A DNA stretch of 64,000 bases from Neglectibacter timonensis (lineage in GTDB: Bacteria; Bacillota; Clostridia; Oscillospirales; Acutalibacteraceae): assembly GCF_900048895.1 (NCBI RefSeq), contig NZ_LT160637.1:67385-131384 (forward strand), in the 5' to 3' direction. The notes beneath the pieces are model-generated. The model ran no database searches and was not told the origin of the DNA. It worked only from the letters and a program-made list of their open reading frames with translations. Both the position numbers and the translations under genes were made by a program. Positions within the stretch are counted from its first letter, which is position 1; each line of letters starts with the position of its first letter. Shown here piece after piece: positions 24,306 to 34,122 of the stretch.

Positions 24306-24713
24306 TTATGAAGTTGTTTGAAAGCGATACCCGATTTCACGAATACTCTCGATGATAAAGGGATGGTGCGGATCGGCGGAATAGAGTTTTCTGCGTAGGT
24401 TTCGGACATGGTAGCCTACGGTGCCTCGTTCATTGACAGTTAGAGCTTCGCCCCACACCTTTTCATAGATTTGGGAATAGCTTAATACCCGCCCATTATT
24501 AACTGCCAGCAGACAAAGGAGATTATATTCTTTTGTTGTTAAGGCCACTTCTTTCTGATTACAGCGCACCAGCCTTTGGCTGGGATCAATCTCAAGATCG
24601 GAGAGAGATAGCACCGGTTCCGAGGTAAGCTCCCACTTTTTCAGCTCTGGATGAAGCTGCAAAAATGAAAGGAAATCTTCAAAAATCTTTTTTTCGTCCT
24701 CGTTCAGCTTCAT
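24306..24713 (-). CDS. OmpR/PhoB-type winged-helix regulator without receiver domain
   Basis: A 135-aa protein. Residues of about 40-135 are a complete OmpR-type DNA-binding domain (ALTTKEYNLLCLLAVNNGRVLS, IYEKVWGE, VGYHVRNLRRKL, IESIREIGYRF). Only 40 residues precede it, so there is no phosphoacceptor domain and it cannot be an ordinary response regulator. ATG at 24713 has only a GGAG 11 bases away. A much stronger AGGAGGTGATACC lies 23 bp upstream, so a non-AUG start a few codons earlier is possible. It is the last gene of the cargo. Confidence 0.78.
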   Translation of the reverse strand: MKLNEDEKKIFEDFLSFLQLHPELKKWELTSEPVLSLSDLEIDPSQRLVRCNQKEVALTTKEYNLLCLLAVNNGRVLSYSQIYEKVWGEALTVNERGTVGYHVRNLRRKLYSADPHHPFIIESIREIGYRFQTTS

Positions 24714-24768
24714 AATGATTATTTCTCCGATGGTATCACCTCCTGGGCATTTGTCCAGGCAGCTTCTT

Positions 24769-25101
24769 TTAACTTGTTTCACTAATAACGTGTTCCAGCC
24801 TGCAAGCGTCCTGTGCTGCAATATCATGGGGAACACCGGCCTCAATAAGCTGTCTGGTAAAAAACTGGTGCTTTTCATAGATTTGCTGGGCGATCTGCCA
24901 GCCTTGCTCTGTGAGGGAGAGTGTGCCATCGTCCTTTTTTAGTAGGCATTTCTTTTTAGACAGTTCCTTGACCGCTCGGCTCACGGAAGGCTTTTTTACA
25001 TTCAAAAACTCCGCTACATCTACACAGCGGGCATAGCCCTTTTGCTGCTGAAGCACCAGCACAGCCTCCAAATAGTCCTCCATAGAAGATGTTAAGGGCA
25101 T
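24769..25101 (-). CDS. DtxR/MntR-family metal-dependent regulator
   Basis: A 110-aa protein. SSMEDYLEAVLVL opens the winged helix of DtxR-type regulators; VDVAEFLNVKKPSVSRAVKEL is the recognition helix and LSLTEQGWQIAQQIYEKHQFF begins the dimerisation part. Metal-site residues are plausible: Cys in DACRLEHVIS, with Glu and His beside it. It is shorter than typical MntR (about 140 aa) and lacks an SH3 domain. ATG at 25101 follows AGGAGGTG. A DtxR-type protein in a transporter operon suggests a metal or metal-chelate substrate. Confidence 0.82.
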   Translation of the reverse strand: MPLTSSMEDYLEAVLVLQQQKGYARCVDVAEFLNVKKPSVSRAVKELSKKKCLLKKDDGTLSLTEQGWQIAQQIYEKHQFFTRQLIEAGVPHDIAAQDACRLEHVISETS

Positions 25102-25138
25102 ATAGCACACCTCCTTTTTTCTGAACAAATAAAGTTAT

Positions 25139-25726
25139 TTACACCATGCCAGCTTTCTGGAAATGTTTTTTGAGTAATTTCTTAGCAATAATCGCACCGA
25201 TAAAAGCGCAAAGGCCAACAACAATAAGCATTATAATAGCCGTTATAGGCGATACCAACGTCTGCAAAATCCCCAAATAGCTTTCGCCAAACATTCCTGC
25301 GTACTGTTCAAGCGTTTGTTTTGAGAAAAACAGGAAAGGAATATATGTTCCACTGAATGCTGCTAAAACCATGTAAATAATATAACTGATTGTAAGTGTC
25401 TTTCCATTCGTACAACCTGTTTTCCAGGCAATCAGCGCAGAAATAATCCCGGCAATAATACAGCAAATTATCATAGGTGGATAAAAACCATAAATCCCTG
25501 TTACTGCACAAAAAATGAATAATGCCCACGGTTTTTTCGTCTTAGCTGCCACAAGGAAGTATGTAATAGCTGCCAGTAATGCCCACAATGGGCTTACTAC
25601 TAACATAGTATAGGGAGAAAAGGACAAAAACGCACAAAGAATATAAATGACAAGCGCACATACAGATAAAAGAGCTGTGACGATCAAGTCTCTTACTTGA
25701 AAGCCTTTTTTGTTTTCATTTTGCAT
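25139..25726 (-). CDS. ECF-transporter S component-like membrane protein (MptD/Trep_Strep type)
   Basis: A 195-aa membrane protein with five or six hydrophobic helices and a Lys-rich C-terminus (IIAKKLLKKHFQK). The fold and position, upstream of DtxR and right after EcfT, fit a substrate-binding S component of an energy-coupling factor importer, family MptD/Trep_Strep. ATG at 25726 follows GGAGG. The substrate is unknown; the DtxR neighbour and siderophore-type ABC genes point to a metal chelate. Confidence 0.68.
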   Translation of the reverse strand: MQNENKKGFQVRDLIVTALLSVCALVIYILCAFLSFSPYTMLVVSPLWALLAAITYFLVAAKTKKPWALFIFCAVTGIYGFYPPMIICCIIAGIISALIAWKTGCTNGKTLTISYIIYMVLAAFSGTYIPFLFFSKQTLEQYAGMFGESYLGILQTLVSPITAIIMLIVVGLCAFIGAIIAKKLLKKHFQKAGMV

Positions 25727-25740
25727 GGAATAAATCCTCC

Positions 25741-26442
25741 TTAAAATAATGATATTGGCTGGAACGATGTCCATATGACAACCGCAAAAAGAGCAAGCAT
25801 ACCTATCAATAAAAGGCCGTCTCTCAAGCGGAAATCAACTAATATATAGTGAGTTTTTTTACAGGGATAGCTGATCCCTCGCGTTTCTGCCGATGCAGAT
25901 AATTCAGTTGCTGTCATCAAAAGTCGCATAAGTATAGGAATTAAAAAGCCTTCGTATGTCTGCGCTGGATGACTTAACACTCGCCAGAAAGATAATCCCA
26001 CACCCCTCGTTTTCATTCCCTGCTTTATATAAATCGCATCCTGTTTTAGAGATGGGAGAAACCGCAAAATAATAGCTATTGGAATCACAATGGCCTGGGG
26101 GATATGGCTCACTTGAAGCGAGGCTATCAATTCCGCTATTTCCGTAGTCTGAAATAAGATGTTCAAAGCGAGTGCAATGGTTAAAATCCTTAATAAGAAG
26201 AAAGTTATCACAGAAGATAAATGGATTGGAAGGATTTGTGCCAGCATAAGTAAGGCTATATAAGCCGTTAAAAATTTAATACTTGTTTTCCAAAGCCCAC
26301 TCAGGAAGGAAAATAGGCAAACAACACCAAAAAGCAATAGTCCTGTCAGACCACCACCTAAAGCAAATGCCAGCGCCGACGTCAACAAAATCAAAAGTAG
26401 TTTTATACGCGAATCGTAATATAAGCCATGATGTGTTCTCAT
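25741..26442 (-). CDS. EcfT/CbiQ-type transmembrane component
   Basis: A 233-aa membrane protein of the energy-coupling factor T family: early DSRIKLLLILL, several helices, and the cytoplasmic coupling motifs RFLPSLKQDAIYIKQGMKTRG (about residues 125-145) and a second Ala-Arg-Gly-type motif in ATELSASAETRG (about 180-192) that grip the ATPases. Its start abuts the stop of the ATPase gene (26442/26443), so the two are tightly coupled. Confidence 0.85.
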   Translation of the reverse strand: MRTHHGLYYDSRIKLLLILLTSALAFALGGGLTGLLLFGVVCLFSFLSGLWKTSIKFLTAYIALLMLAQILPIHLSSVITFFLLRILTIALALNILFQTTEIAELIASLQVSHIPQAIVIPIAIILRFLPSLKQDAIYIKQGMKTRGVGLSFWRVLSHPAQTYEGFLIPILMRLLMTATELSASAETRGISYPCKKTHYILVDFRLRDGLLLIGMLALFAVVIWTSFQPISLF

Positions 26443-27939
26443 TTATTCACCACCTTTCATCATGAAATCCTTTACAATTTTGAATGTACTTTTCCCTGTC
26501 ATTTGTAAATCATCTTTGATAATCCCTTCCTTCAAAAGCAAAGTGCGCGAGGCGGTCAGACTGATAAACTCCAGATCATGTGTAATAATAAAAACCACTT
26601 TCCCAGACTTGCGCAGAAAGTTAACAGCATTGGCAACGGCATACATATTGTTCCAATCTAATCCACTTGTAGGCTCATCCAAAACGATGATTGGTTTTTC
26701 TGAAAGCATTGCGGCCCCTATTGTCAACCTCTGCTTTTGACCACCTGACAGAGCATACGGATGACAGTCTTTGAAATTTTCCAAATGAAGCATTTTCAAA
26801 ATTCGAGACACTTTTTCATCTATGCCCGGAATCTTTTTGTTTCCTAACCTCAACTCCTCTGTCACACTGTCTGTATAAAGCTGGTGATCTGCTTCCTGCA
26901 TAACAAAGTACACATAATCGGACAATTTTCGCTGCTTCACATTCTTTCCATCAATAAAGAACCCCCCTTGTCGACAACGAATCAAGCCGGACAGGATTTT
27001 TCCAAATGTTGTTTTTCCGCAGCCGTTTTCTCCAACCAGAGCAATCGTTTCTCCCTTATGAGCTTCTATTGAAATGCTGTGAAGAAGCTCCGGCATAGCC
27101 TTATGTGAAAAACTCATGTTTTTAATTTGGAGAAATACTTCTGAATGCCCAATCGGCTCTATCTTTTCTATTTGTATCGTATTGAGATTTAACGGACGAA
27201 GCCTCCTGCTGCGCATTTGAGAAGCAGATAGCTTTGCCATCTCCTCACCTGTTAATTCTTCGCAGATTCGTCCCTCTTTCATAATTAAAAATCGATCTGC
27301 AAGCCCGTATAGATAGAATAGCCTGTGTTCGGAGACAATGATTGTGTGTCCTGCGGCTTTCAAGGCAGAAAGGATTTTCCTCATCTGTAAAATTGCATGA
27401 ATGTCTAAATTAGCCGATGGTTCGTCCAGTACATAAATTTGAGGATTAAGCGTAGTCGCTGCAAGAAATGCGATTTTTTGCCTTTCTCCACTGGACAGAG
27501 TAAAAATATCTCTGTCTTTTAGATTTTCCATATCCAATGATTGAAAGGCTCTGTCAACACGTTTGACGATTTCTTCATGAGGGATTCCATAATTTTCACA
27601 GGCGAACGCAACCTCGCTGGAGCTGTTAGTAGTAAAAAACTGACTGCGTGGGTCTTGAAAGATTGAGGCAATCTCCTTTCCAGCCTCACCAGCGTCTGAT
27701 TCCTTAATGGATCGCCCTGACACAATAACTTCACCGGATAATACACCTTCAAAAAAGCGTGGAATCAAATTATTGATACACCTGGTTAACGTGGTCTTTC
27801 CACATCCACTTTGCCCGGTAATAACAAGAAATTCTCCCGATTTTATAGTAAGGTTTACATCCCTTAGATTTTCCTGTATCTGTCCTTCATATTGAAAAGA
27901 GGTATGCTCAAAGGATATAATTGGAATTTGTTTTTTCAT
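26443..27939 (-). CDS. Double ABC ATPase of an ECF importer
   Basis: A 498-aa cytoplasmic protein with two fused ABC ATPase domains, equivalent to EcfA plus EcfA'. Domain 1: Walker A GQSGCGKTT (about residue 40), signature LSSGERQKI, Walker B VLDEPSANLD. Domain 2: Walker A GENGCGKTT (about 310), signature LSGGQKQRL, Walker B VLDEPTSGLD. It would power the adjacent EcfT and S component. ATG at 27939 (MKKQIPIISFE) has GAGGTG at the right distance; the longer frame is unlikely. It overlaps no neighbour but begins 12 bp inside the trailing edge of the ABC gene before it. Confidence 0.9.
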   Translation of the reverse strand: MKKQIPIISFEHTSFQYEGQIQENLRDVNLTIKSGEFLVITGQSGCGKTTLTRCINNLIPRFFEGVLSGEVIVSGRSIKESDAGEAGKEIASIFQDPRSQFFTTNSSSEVAFACENYGIPHEEIVKRVDRAFQSLDMENLKDRDIFTLSSGERQKIAFLAATTLNPQIYVLDEPSANLDIHAILQMRKILSALKAAGHTIIVSEHRLFYLYGLADRFLIMKEGRICEELTGEEMAKLSASQMRSRRLRPLNLNTIQIEKIEPIGHSEVFLQIKNMSFSHKAMPELLHSISIEAHKGETIALVGENGCGKTTFGKILSGLIRCRQGGFFIDGKNVKQRKLSDYVYFVMQEADHQLYTDSVTEELRLGNKKIPGIDEKVSRILKMLHLENFKDCHPYALSGGQKQRLTIGAAMLSEKPIIVLDEPTSGLDWNNMYAVANAVNFLRKSGKVVFIITHDLEFISLTASRTLLLKEGIIKDDLQMTGKSTFKIVKDFMMKGGE

Positions 27940-27950
27940 GGCGGCACACC

Positions 27951-29675
27951 TCATAACTTCCAACTGATGGATTTTTCCCGGCATTCCAGAAAAGTACGAT
28001 AAACCCCTTCTTTTTTTGCCAATTCCTCATGAGTTCCGTGCTGAACAATATGCCCCTGGTCAATGACAACAATTTGATCTGCTGTCCGAACGGTGGATAG
28101 CCTGTGAGCAATGGAAATCAATGTTTTGTTTTTGGTTAGTTCAAAAATTGCGTCCAAAAGGGCTTTCTCATTTTCCGGGTCTACGCTGGATGTCGCTTCA
28201 TCCAAAATAATGATGGGTGCGTCTTTCAATATTGCCCTTGCTATTGAGATTCTCTGTTTTTCACCTCCGGACAGGGTTGAACCTGCTTCTCCTATCATCG
28301 TTTCGTATCCTTGAGGGAGTGCCTCAATAAAATCATGGCAACAAGCTCTTTTGGCTGCCGCCACTACTTCTGCATGAGACGCATTAGGTTTGCCAAATTT
28401 GATGTTGTTTTCAATCGTATCATTGAACAGGTACACTTTTTGAAATACCATGCTTACATATGACAAAAGACTGTCGCAGGTAAATTCTCTTACGTCATGC
28501 CCTCCAATTTTAACACTGCCGGACTTTACATCCCAAAACCTTGCAATGATATTACACAAAGTTGTTTTTCCAGAACCTGACGGCCCAACGATAGCACAGG
28601 TAGAGTTTTGGGGAATTTTTAAGTTAATTCCATCCAAAATGGAACGGCTGTCATAAGCAAAAGTAACATCTTTTAGTTCAATCTCATATGATTTCAGAGC
28701 AATGTCCTTTCCGCCAACATCTAAAACTGGTATATCTGAGATAAGATCCAGCCGATCTAACTGCGTAGCAAGCATTTTACTCAAAAAAGCTCCATCATTC
28801 ATCAGTTCCAGTTCCATAAACATTAAAAATGCACAGATGATAAACAAAAGGCAATAGGGTAAGGTAATAACTCCCCATAAATAGAGTAGGGCTGAAAACA
28901 AAAATAATAGACAGCTTGTAATCTTAAATACGGCTTCATATATCTTCATAATTCCAGCAGTAGAGACTGTAACCGCTATATCGCTGCGACACTTGTTTTC
29001 AAAGGCTTGATCCACCTTTCCTTTCCCTTCTTTGCCTTTCCCAAATATGCGCAGAACAGAAATACCTTTTATATATTCTAACGCGCTCCCCACCAGCAAT
29101 TCCTGGGCATTTTGCATATCTTCTGTATGTGCTCCGGCTCGTTTTTTTATCTGGCCCAACACAAGAATTCCTGCTAAAATTCCCGTTAAGGCTAAAAGGC
29201 CAATCTGCCAGCAAAATATACCCAACATTAACGTCATGGCAAGTGCCTGAACAAAGCCCCCCACCAAAAAAGTCAATGCAAGCATACAATTTCCTTCCAG
29301 ATCGGAAATTGTTGTTGTCAATACCGTTTGTACGGTGCCGAGATTGTTTTCTGTAAAATACCCCATCGGTGCCCGTTTTAGCTGATTTCCAATCTCAAGA
29401 CGCTTTTCCCGAAAAATCTCATATCCAGACGCACTCATAAACACATCGCTTAGATACTGAAATAAAAAACGGCCTAAAACACTAAGTACAATAATTCCAA
29501 ATGCCTGTAAAATGACAGTTCCTGTCAAGTGTTCGATATTCAACATTACCAATAGCACCGCAAAAAATACAAAGGCAGCGCAGCAGGATTTTAGAGCATT
29601 GAAGATCAACCCGACAATTACACGGGAACGATATTTTCCGGATAACCGTAAAATCCTTTTTATAATTGAAAACAT
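27951..29675 (-). CDS. ABC transporter half (permease-ATPase fusion), IrtB/YbtQ-like
   Basis: A 574-aa exporter-fold half-transporter: six helices in residues 15-310, then an ATPase with GPSGSGKTT (about 370), Q-loop MVFQKVYLF, signature LSGGEKQRI and IILDEATSSVD. With the upstream 584-aa gene it would form a heterodimer. Although exporter-shaped, such pairs (IrtAB, YbtPQ) import iron-siderophore complexes. Import is inferred from the ECF module and DtxR regulator. ATG at 29675; the next gene's stop is 2 bp away. Confidence 0.85.
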   Translation of the reverse strand: MFSIIKRILRLSGKYRSRVIVGLIFNALKSCCAAFVFFAVLLVMLNIEHLTGTVILQAFGIIVLSVLGRFLFQYLSDVFMSASGYEIFREKRLEIGNQLKRAPMGYFTENNLGTVQTVLTTTISDLEGNCMLALTFLVGGFVQALAMTLMLGIFCWQIGLLALTGILAGILVLGQIKKRAGAHTEDMQNAQELLVGSALEYIKGISVLRIFGKGKEGKGKVDQAFENKCRSDIAVTVSTAGIMKIYEAVFKITSCLLFLFSALLYLWGVITLPYCLLFIICAFLMFMELELMNDGAFLSKMLATQLDRLDLISDIPVLDVGGKDIALKSYEIELKDVTFAYDSRSILDGINLKIPQNSTCAIVGPSGSGKTTLCNIIARFWDVKSGSVKIGGHDVREFTCDSLLSYVSMVFQKVYLFNDTIENNIKFGKPNASHAEVVAAAKRACCHDFIEALPQGYETMIGEAGSTLSGGEKQRISIARAILKDAPIIILDEATSSVDPENEKALLDAIFELTKNKTLISIAHRLSTVRTADQIVVIDQGHIVQHGTHEELAKKEGVYRTFLECREKSISWKL

Positions 29676-29676
29676 A

Positions 29677-31431
29677 TTAAAATCCTCCTTCCACTTGATC
29701 TGCTGAACTCACATAATCTCTCCATAACCTTTGATAAAGCGGGCATTTTGACAGAAGCTCTTTCTGTCTGCCGCAGCCGACAATCTTTCCATTTTCCACC
29801 ACGAGGATTTGATCTGCATTCTGGATCGTTGCAAGACGATGAGCCACTACAATAAGCGTTTTTCCTTTTACAAGCTTGCTGATAGCACTTTGAATGAGAT
29901 ATTCATTCTCTGGGTCAGCATAGGCTGTAGCTTCATCAAGAATAATCACTCTTGCATTTTTAAGAATCGCTCTTGCAATAGTAATTCTCTGACGCTCTCC
30001 GCCAGAAAGTTTTTCTCCAGCGTCTCCGGCATTTGTATCATATCCGTTTTCCAGATTTACGATAAAGTCATGACAGCAGGCAGCTTTCGCAGCAGCTACC
30101 ACCTCATCGTCTGTCGCATCTGGCTTTCCGAGACGAATGTTTTCACGGATACTTTCATCAAACAAAAAATTGTCCTGAGCCACATAACTGACCTCACCCA
30201 TCAACTGGGCAAAAGGAATCTCTTTGATATTTTTTCCACCGAAAATGACCTCTCCCTTTGTAGCATCCCAAAAACCAGCCATGAGTTTTGCAATCGTTGA
30301 TTTGCCGGAACCAGAAGGGCCGACAATCGCTGAAACCGTGCAGGGTTTGATTTCAAAGGACACATTTTTCAGAACTTCTGTTTCATTATAAGCAAAAGAA
30401 ACATTTTCAAAGCGATAGGCTGTTTCATCCAGTACAGCATTTTTTTCTGGACGGCTCAATTCCGGTTTCTCAATAAACTCTCGTATTTGGTCGAGGCAAG
30501 CTTTCACCATATTAAATTGTTCAGAATACTTCCCAACTCGCATAAGCGGAGCAATAAATCCAATGGGAAGGATAATGCAAGTGATAAAATCTGACAGAGG
30601 TAATGTTCCAGTCATATAAAGCCATGCTCCAATCGGCAGCGTTCCCAGCAATGTTGTAGGCATTACAGCTTGAATCACGGCTGACCAAAGCCAACTTTGC
30701 TTCCACCAGGCCAGAGTGCTGTCGTGAAAGAAGTTGATTGCACCTGTAAATTTACTATAAGAGGCGCTTCCTTGATTAAAAGCCTTAATAACCTCTATCC
30801 CGTTTACATACTCAACCAGCGTACTGTTCATCGCGTTTTGCGATTTCATGTAAGTAGTACTTTTGTTCACATAGTCTTTCATCATTCCAATGTATCCCAA
30901 AAGTCCGAGAGGAATTGTTATCAATGCCGCTAATCCCATGCGCCAGTCAAGAATAAATACCAGTAGTATACAGCACAGGGGAGCCACTATATTAGAGGTT
31001 ATCTCAGGCATGAAATGAGCCATCGAATCCTCTAACTTTGAAACCGTATCCGCCATCAAATTTTTGAAATTGCCGGTCGGTGTATCCAGCATAACGCCCA
31101 TGGGCACCCGAAGCATCTTATCTGCAATCATACTACGGATATTTTTCAATATTTTATATGTCGCCTTATGCGACATGAAAGAGGACTGGTATGTAAGCCA
31201 TAGCTTTAATATCTGTCCACCCAAAGCAACCGCAAACAAGATACATACATTTTGAATGGTCGCTGTTTTGTTAAATAATTCTGCAACTAATAATGACACT
31301 GCAATAAAGGGAGCCATCCCAAACAATTCTCCCAGCGTTGCAAGAAAGGTTGAAAGATATAGTTGCTTTTTATTATTTCCGGCATAATCCAGCAGTTGAT
31401 GAATTGCTCCGGATTTCTTTTTCTTCTCCAT
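29677..31431 (-). CDS. ABC transporter half (permease-ATPase fusion), IrtA/YbtP-like
   Basis: A 584-aa partner of the next gene: six transmembrane helices, GPSGSGKST (about residue 385), signature LSGGERQRI, IILDEATAYADPEN and an AHRLATI H-loop. ATG at 31431 is selected for a perfect AAGGAGG site; the longer open frame upstream overlaps the tetR end and is not needed. First structural gene after the TetR regulator. Confidence 0.85.
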   Translation of the reverse strand: MEKKKKSGAIHQLLDYAGNNKKQLYLSTFLATLGELFGMAPFIAVSLLVAELFNKTATIQNVCILFAVALGGQILKLWLTYQSSFMSHKATYKILKNIRSMIADKMLRVPMGVMLDTPTGNFKNLMADTVSKLEDSMAHFMPEITSNIVAPLCCILLVFILDWRMGLAALITIPLGLLGYIGMMKDYVNKSTTYMKSQNAMNSTLVEYVNGIEVIKAFNQGSASYSKFTGAINFFHDSTLAWWKQSWLWSAVIQAVMPTTLLGTLPIGAWLYMTGTLPLSDFITCIILPIGFIAPLMRVGKYSEQFNMVKACLDQIREFIEKPELSRPEKNAVLDETAYRFENVSFAYNETEVLKNVSFEIKPCTVSAIVGPSGSGKSTIAKLMAGFWDATKGEVIFGGKNIKEIPFAQLMGEVSYVAQDNFLFDESIRENIRLGKPDATDDEVVAAAKAACCHDFIVNLENGYDTNAGDAGEKLSGGERQRITIARAILKNARVIILDEATAYADPENEYLIQSAISKLVKGKTLIVVAHRLATIQNADQILVVENGKIVGCGRQKELLSKCPLYQRLWRDYVSSADQVEGGF

Positions 31432-31499
31432 GAAAGAATCCTCCTTAAATAAGTTAGCAAAAACTAACCATTTGGTAAAAAATAAATGGCCAAAGCCAC

Positions 31500-32126
31500 T
31501 TATTTGAACGGAAGTCCTAATACACCATACCATCCATAATGCTGGAATTTTATGATGTTTTTTACGTAATCCTCCGCTTTTTCATAAGGAACATCGTGCA
31601 AAATACACTCGCATAGTGCAGTAATATAGCCATGTGTCAAAATATGTATTTCTATATCGCTTGGCAGGTATTTTGTATATCCCGCTTCATATGCCGCTTT
31701 TACAAATTCGGAATTCTGCTTCGCATATTGGTTTGTAATTTCTTCTATAAAATTTTCGACGCGAGAGCCTTTGCTGCATTTCAACAAGAGCTGAAATTCC
31801 TCTAAATGATCGTACATATAGTTAATGTATGTCATGGCCTGCATATATGACGCTTCAACAGAATCCCTCTCAATGGCTTCTCTAATTCCAACTTTATCGT
31901 AAGGCTCTGCATTATCCATAAAATCTAATGTATAATGGTAGACATCTTCAATCAAAGCCAAAAATAGCGCTTCTTTATCCTTGAAATGACGATATACTGC
32001 ACCTGTTGTAACCTTTGCAGCGGTAACAATATCTTTAAGTTGCGCTGCCTGAAAGCCTTTTTTAAGGAATTCTGCTTTCGCACATTCCATAATCCGCTCT
32101 TTTGTCAAGTCGGAGCAATAACTCAA
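31500..32126 (-). CDS. TetR-family transcriptional regulator
   Basis: A 208-aa repressor: N-terminal HTH (RIMECAKAEFLKKGFQAAQLKDIV, then VTTGAVYRHFKDKEALF), followed by an all-helical ligand-binding domain ending KIIKFQHYGWYGVLGLPF-like. Start TTG at 32126 with AAGGAGG 8 bases upstream. It heads the cargo operon and very likely represses it through the palindrome at 32164-32178. Confidence 0.9.
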   Translation of the reverse strand: MSYCSDLTKERIMECAKAEFLKKGFQAAQLKDIVTAAKVTTGAVYRHFKDKEALFLALIEDVYHYTLDFMDNAEPYDKVGIREAIERDSVEASYMQAMTYINYMYDHLEEFQLLLKCSKGSRVENFIEEITNQYAKQNSEFVKAAYEAGYTKYLPSDIEIHILTHGYITALCECILHDVPYEKAEDYVKNIIKFQHYGWYGVLGLPFK

Positions 32127-32163
32127 AATATTTCCTCCTTTCTTAGATAAACATTTTATTTAA

Positions 32164-32218
32164 GATAATCGGATTATCAAACAAAAGTTAGAATAGCATA
32201 TTTTTGTTTTACTGTCAA
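32164..32218 (-). promoter_or_regulatory. Cargo-operon promoter with TetR-type operator
   Basis: On the minus strand TTGACA (32213-32218), 17 bases, then TATTCT (32190-32195). Immediately downstream, near the expected start of transcription, is the perfect palindrome GATAATC-N-GATTATC (32164-32178), the right size and place for TetR binding, about 40 bp ahead of the TTG start. Confidence 0.8.
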
Positions 32219-32304
32219 GTGGAGCCTACTCTTATTTTGTTATTTCGCCTGATTTCTATGTACCCAGCCGCGCAGGCGGCTGGGCTTCTTCTTTTTTGAG
32301 GCTG

Positions 32305-34089
32305 TTAATAAGCAGGGGTGCCGTACCCATAAATCTCATAGTATCCCACGGGGTAGCTGTTCTGGCGCACGGAATCACCGGAGTTGCCCTCCACGGTGTA
32401 GACGCGGCCATTCTCCACCTTCTCCACAATCCCTACATGGTCGGATGAGCCGTCCTGGCCTCCATCATCCCAATCGAAAAAGATGATGTCACCGGGGCGC
32501 GGCTCGTAGCTGTTGTCCTGCCACAGCCCGCGCTCCTTAAACCAGGGTACACCCTGGGACGCACAGGCCGCAAACTTCGGAATAACACCAGCGTCGATAT
32601 AGCCGCACTCATTGGCACACCAGCTCACAAAGCAGGCGCACCATTCCACACGGCTGTCAAAGCCGTACCAGCTCCAATAGGGCGCACCGCCCGTATTCCC
32701 CACCTGGGAGAGCGCCACGGTGACGATCTCGCCGTCGCCTCCGGTAATGCCATAAAGCACCTGGCTCCAGAGGGAACTGTTCTCATCGGCCAGAAGCTCT
32801 GCCATCTGTTCCCGTTGATCTTCGTGAAAACTGAACTGATTGGCCATTTCCTCCGCCGTCTTGTGGCTGACCGTGATATACAGATAGGTGCGGGTGACGG
32901 TGACTTCTGTTTCCACGATATTCCCATGCCCGTCATCGGATGTTTCAATGATGGTTTCCGTCTTGGTAGAGGTGCTGGATGAGATCTCATTCATCTGCCA
33001 GAAAATATCCTTTAAGAGCTGCTTTTTGGAGTCATCCATGGTGGCGACTTCCTGGGCAGCGTCCGGGTCGGTGGTGGTTTTCACCGCATAAACCGCAAGC
33101 ACCTCTTTCCAAACCGCCCGGCTGCCGGACATCTCCAACACATCGTAGGTGTGGGAAGTTTTGATTTCCTCCAGCTTTTCCTCGTACTCGGCGTTGATCT
33201 CCTGCACAGCGGTCTGCATGGTCTGCCCGGTGCCGGAGTCCTCCCCGGAGAAGAAAATCCCAAAGCAGGAGCCGATAATCATGCCAATGAGGCAGATCAC
33301 AATAATCACCAGCACCGCAACCCAGCCGCCCGCAGCGATGGCAGCAATCAGCGCCTTTGTTGCTGCTATGATGGCTTTCACCGCTGCGATGGTGGCCTTG
33401 ACCGCCACCTTTGCCGCAGTCACAGCCGCTTTCGCCGCAACGCGGGCAGCATGGGCGGCAGCTCTGGCGGCCCTGGCTGTGGCCTGGGCTGTTTTTTGAG
33501 CCGTTTTTGCTGCTTGCTGGGTAGTCTTGATACTGGCTTTGGCTGTCTTTTCCGCCGTCTTGATGGATTTGCTGGCGGTTTTCACCGTCCCTTTGGCAGT
33601 AGAGGACGCCTGCTTGATGGTCTTGCGGCTCCTGTCCACTGTTTTAATGCTTTTCTGGCCCCGATCCAGTGTCTTGACAGCCCCGCGCTCCTGCCGGATG
33701 GTTTTCACCGGCTCCGAAAGACGGTCTGCGGCCTGTCTGGTCTGTCTTGCCGCCTGCTTCTCCGCTTGTTTTTTAGGCTGTTCGGCTGCGGCCTTGTGCT
33801 TCTGGATTTTTTCTTTGACCTTGGAAATGTTCTCTTTGGTGGTCTTAACCCCTTTGCGGCCCTGCTTGTCAAATTGGTGGACAGCTTCACGGGCCGTGTT
33901 TTCAACCCCGGAAGAAATGCGGTCGGACGCATACTCGCCGGGAGAGCCTTCCTCTGCATACAGGCCATGCTCGCCCTTGTCTTTGGTGCGGATATATGCT
34001 TCTTTCATCCGTTCTGAAGCAACCGCCGCTTTATCAATCGCCTTGATCGTCTTATCCGCAACACTCCTTGTCTTAATACCCTTGCCCAT
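32305..34089 (-). CDS. CHAP-domain wall hydrolase of the conjugation apparatus (CD1108 family)
   Basis: A 594-aa protein. The N-terminal 220 residues are Lys/Ala-rich and coiled-coil-like, ending in repeated [16 protein letters not shown] helices. One transmembrane segment follows (about 253-278, [17 protein letters not shown]), then an extracellular region and a C-terminal CHAP amidase/peptidase domain with Cys in EWCACFVSW (about 484) and His in SSDHVGIV (about 549). It would open peptidoglycan locally for the transfer channel. ATG at 34089 follows GGAGGTG; the GTG at 34098 overlaps that site. Confidence 0.88.
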   Translation of the reverse strand: MGKGIKTRSVADKTIKAIDKAAVASERMKEAYIRTKDKGEHGLYAEEGSPGEYASDRISSGVENTAREAVHQFDKQGRKGVKTTKENISKVKEKIQKHKAAAEQPKKQAEKQAARQTRQAADRLSEPVKTIRQERGAVKTLDRGQKSIKTVDRSRKTIKQASSTAKGTVKTASKSIKTAEKTAKASIKTTQQAAKTAQKTAQATARAARAAAHAARVAAKAAVTAAKVAVKATIAAVKAIIAATKALIAAIAAGGWVAVLVIIVICLIGMIIGSCFGIFFSGEDSGTGQTMQTAVQEINAEYEEKLEEIKTSHTYDVLEMSGSRAVWKEVLAVYAVKTTTDPDAAQEVATMDDSKKQLLKDIFWQMNEISSSTSTKTETIIETSDDGHGNIVETEVTVTRTYLYITVSHKTAEEMANQFSFHEDQREQMAELLADENSSLWSQVLYGITGGDGEIVTVALSQVGNTGGAPYWSWYGFDSRVEWCACFVSWCANECGYIDAGVIPKFAACASQGVPWFKERGLWQDNSYEPRPGDIIFFDWDDGGQDGSSDHVGIVEKVENGRVYTVEGNSGDSVRQNSYPVGYYEIYGYGTPAY

Positions 34090-34122
34090 AGGCTTCACCT
34101 CCTTCCCAGGGCGGGCGCGTCC

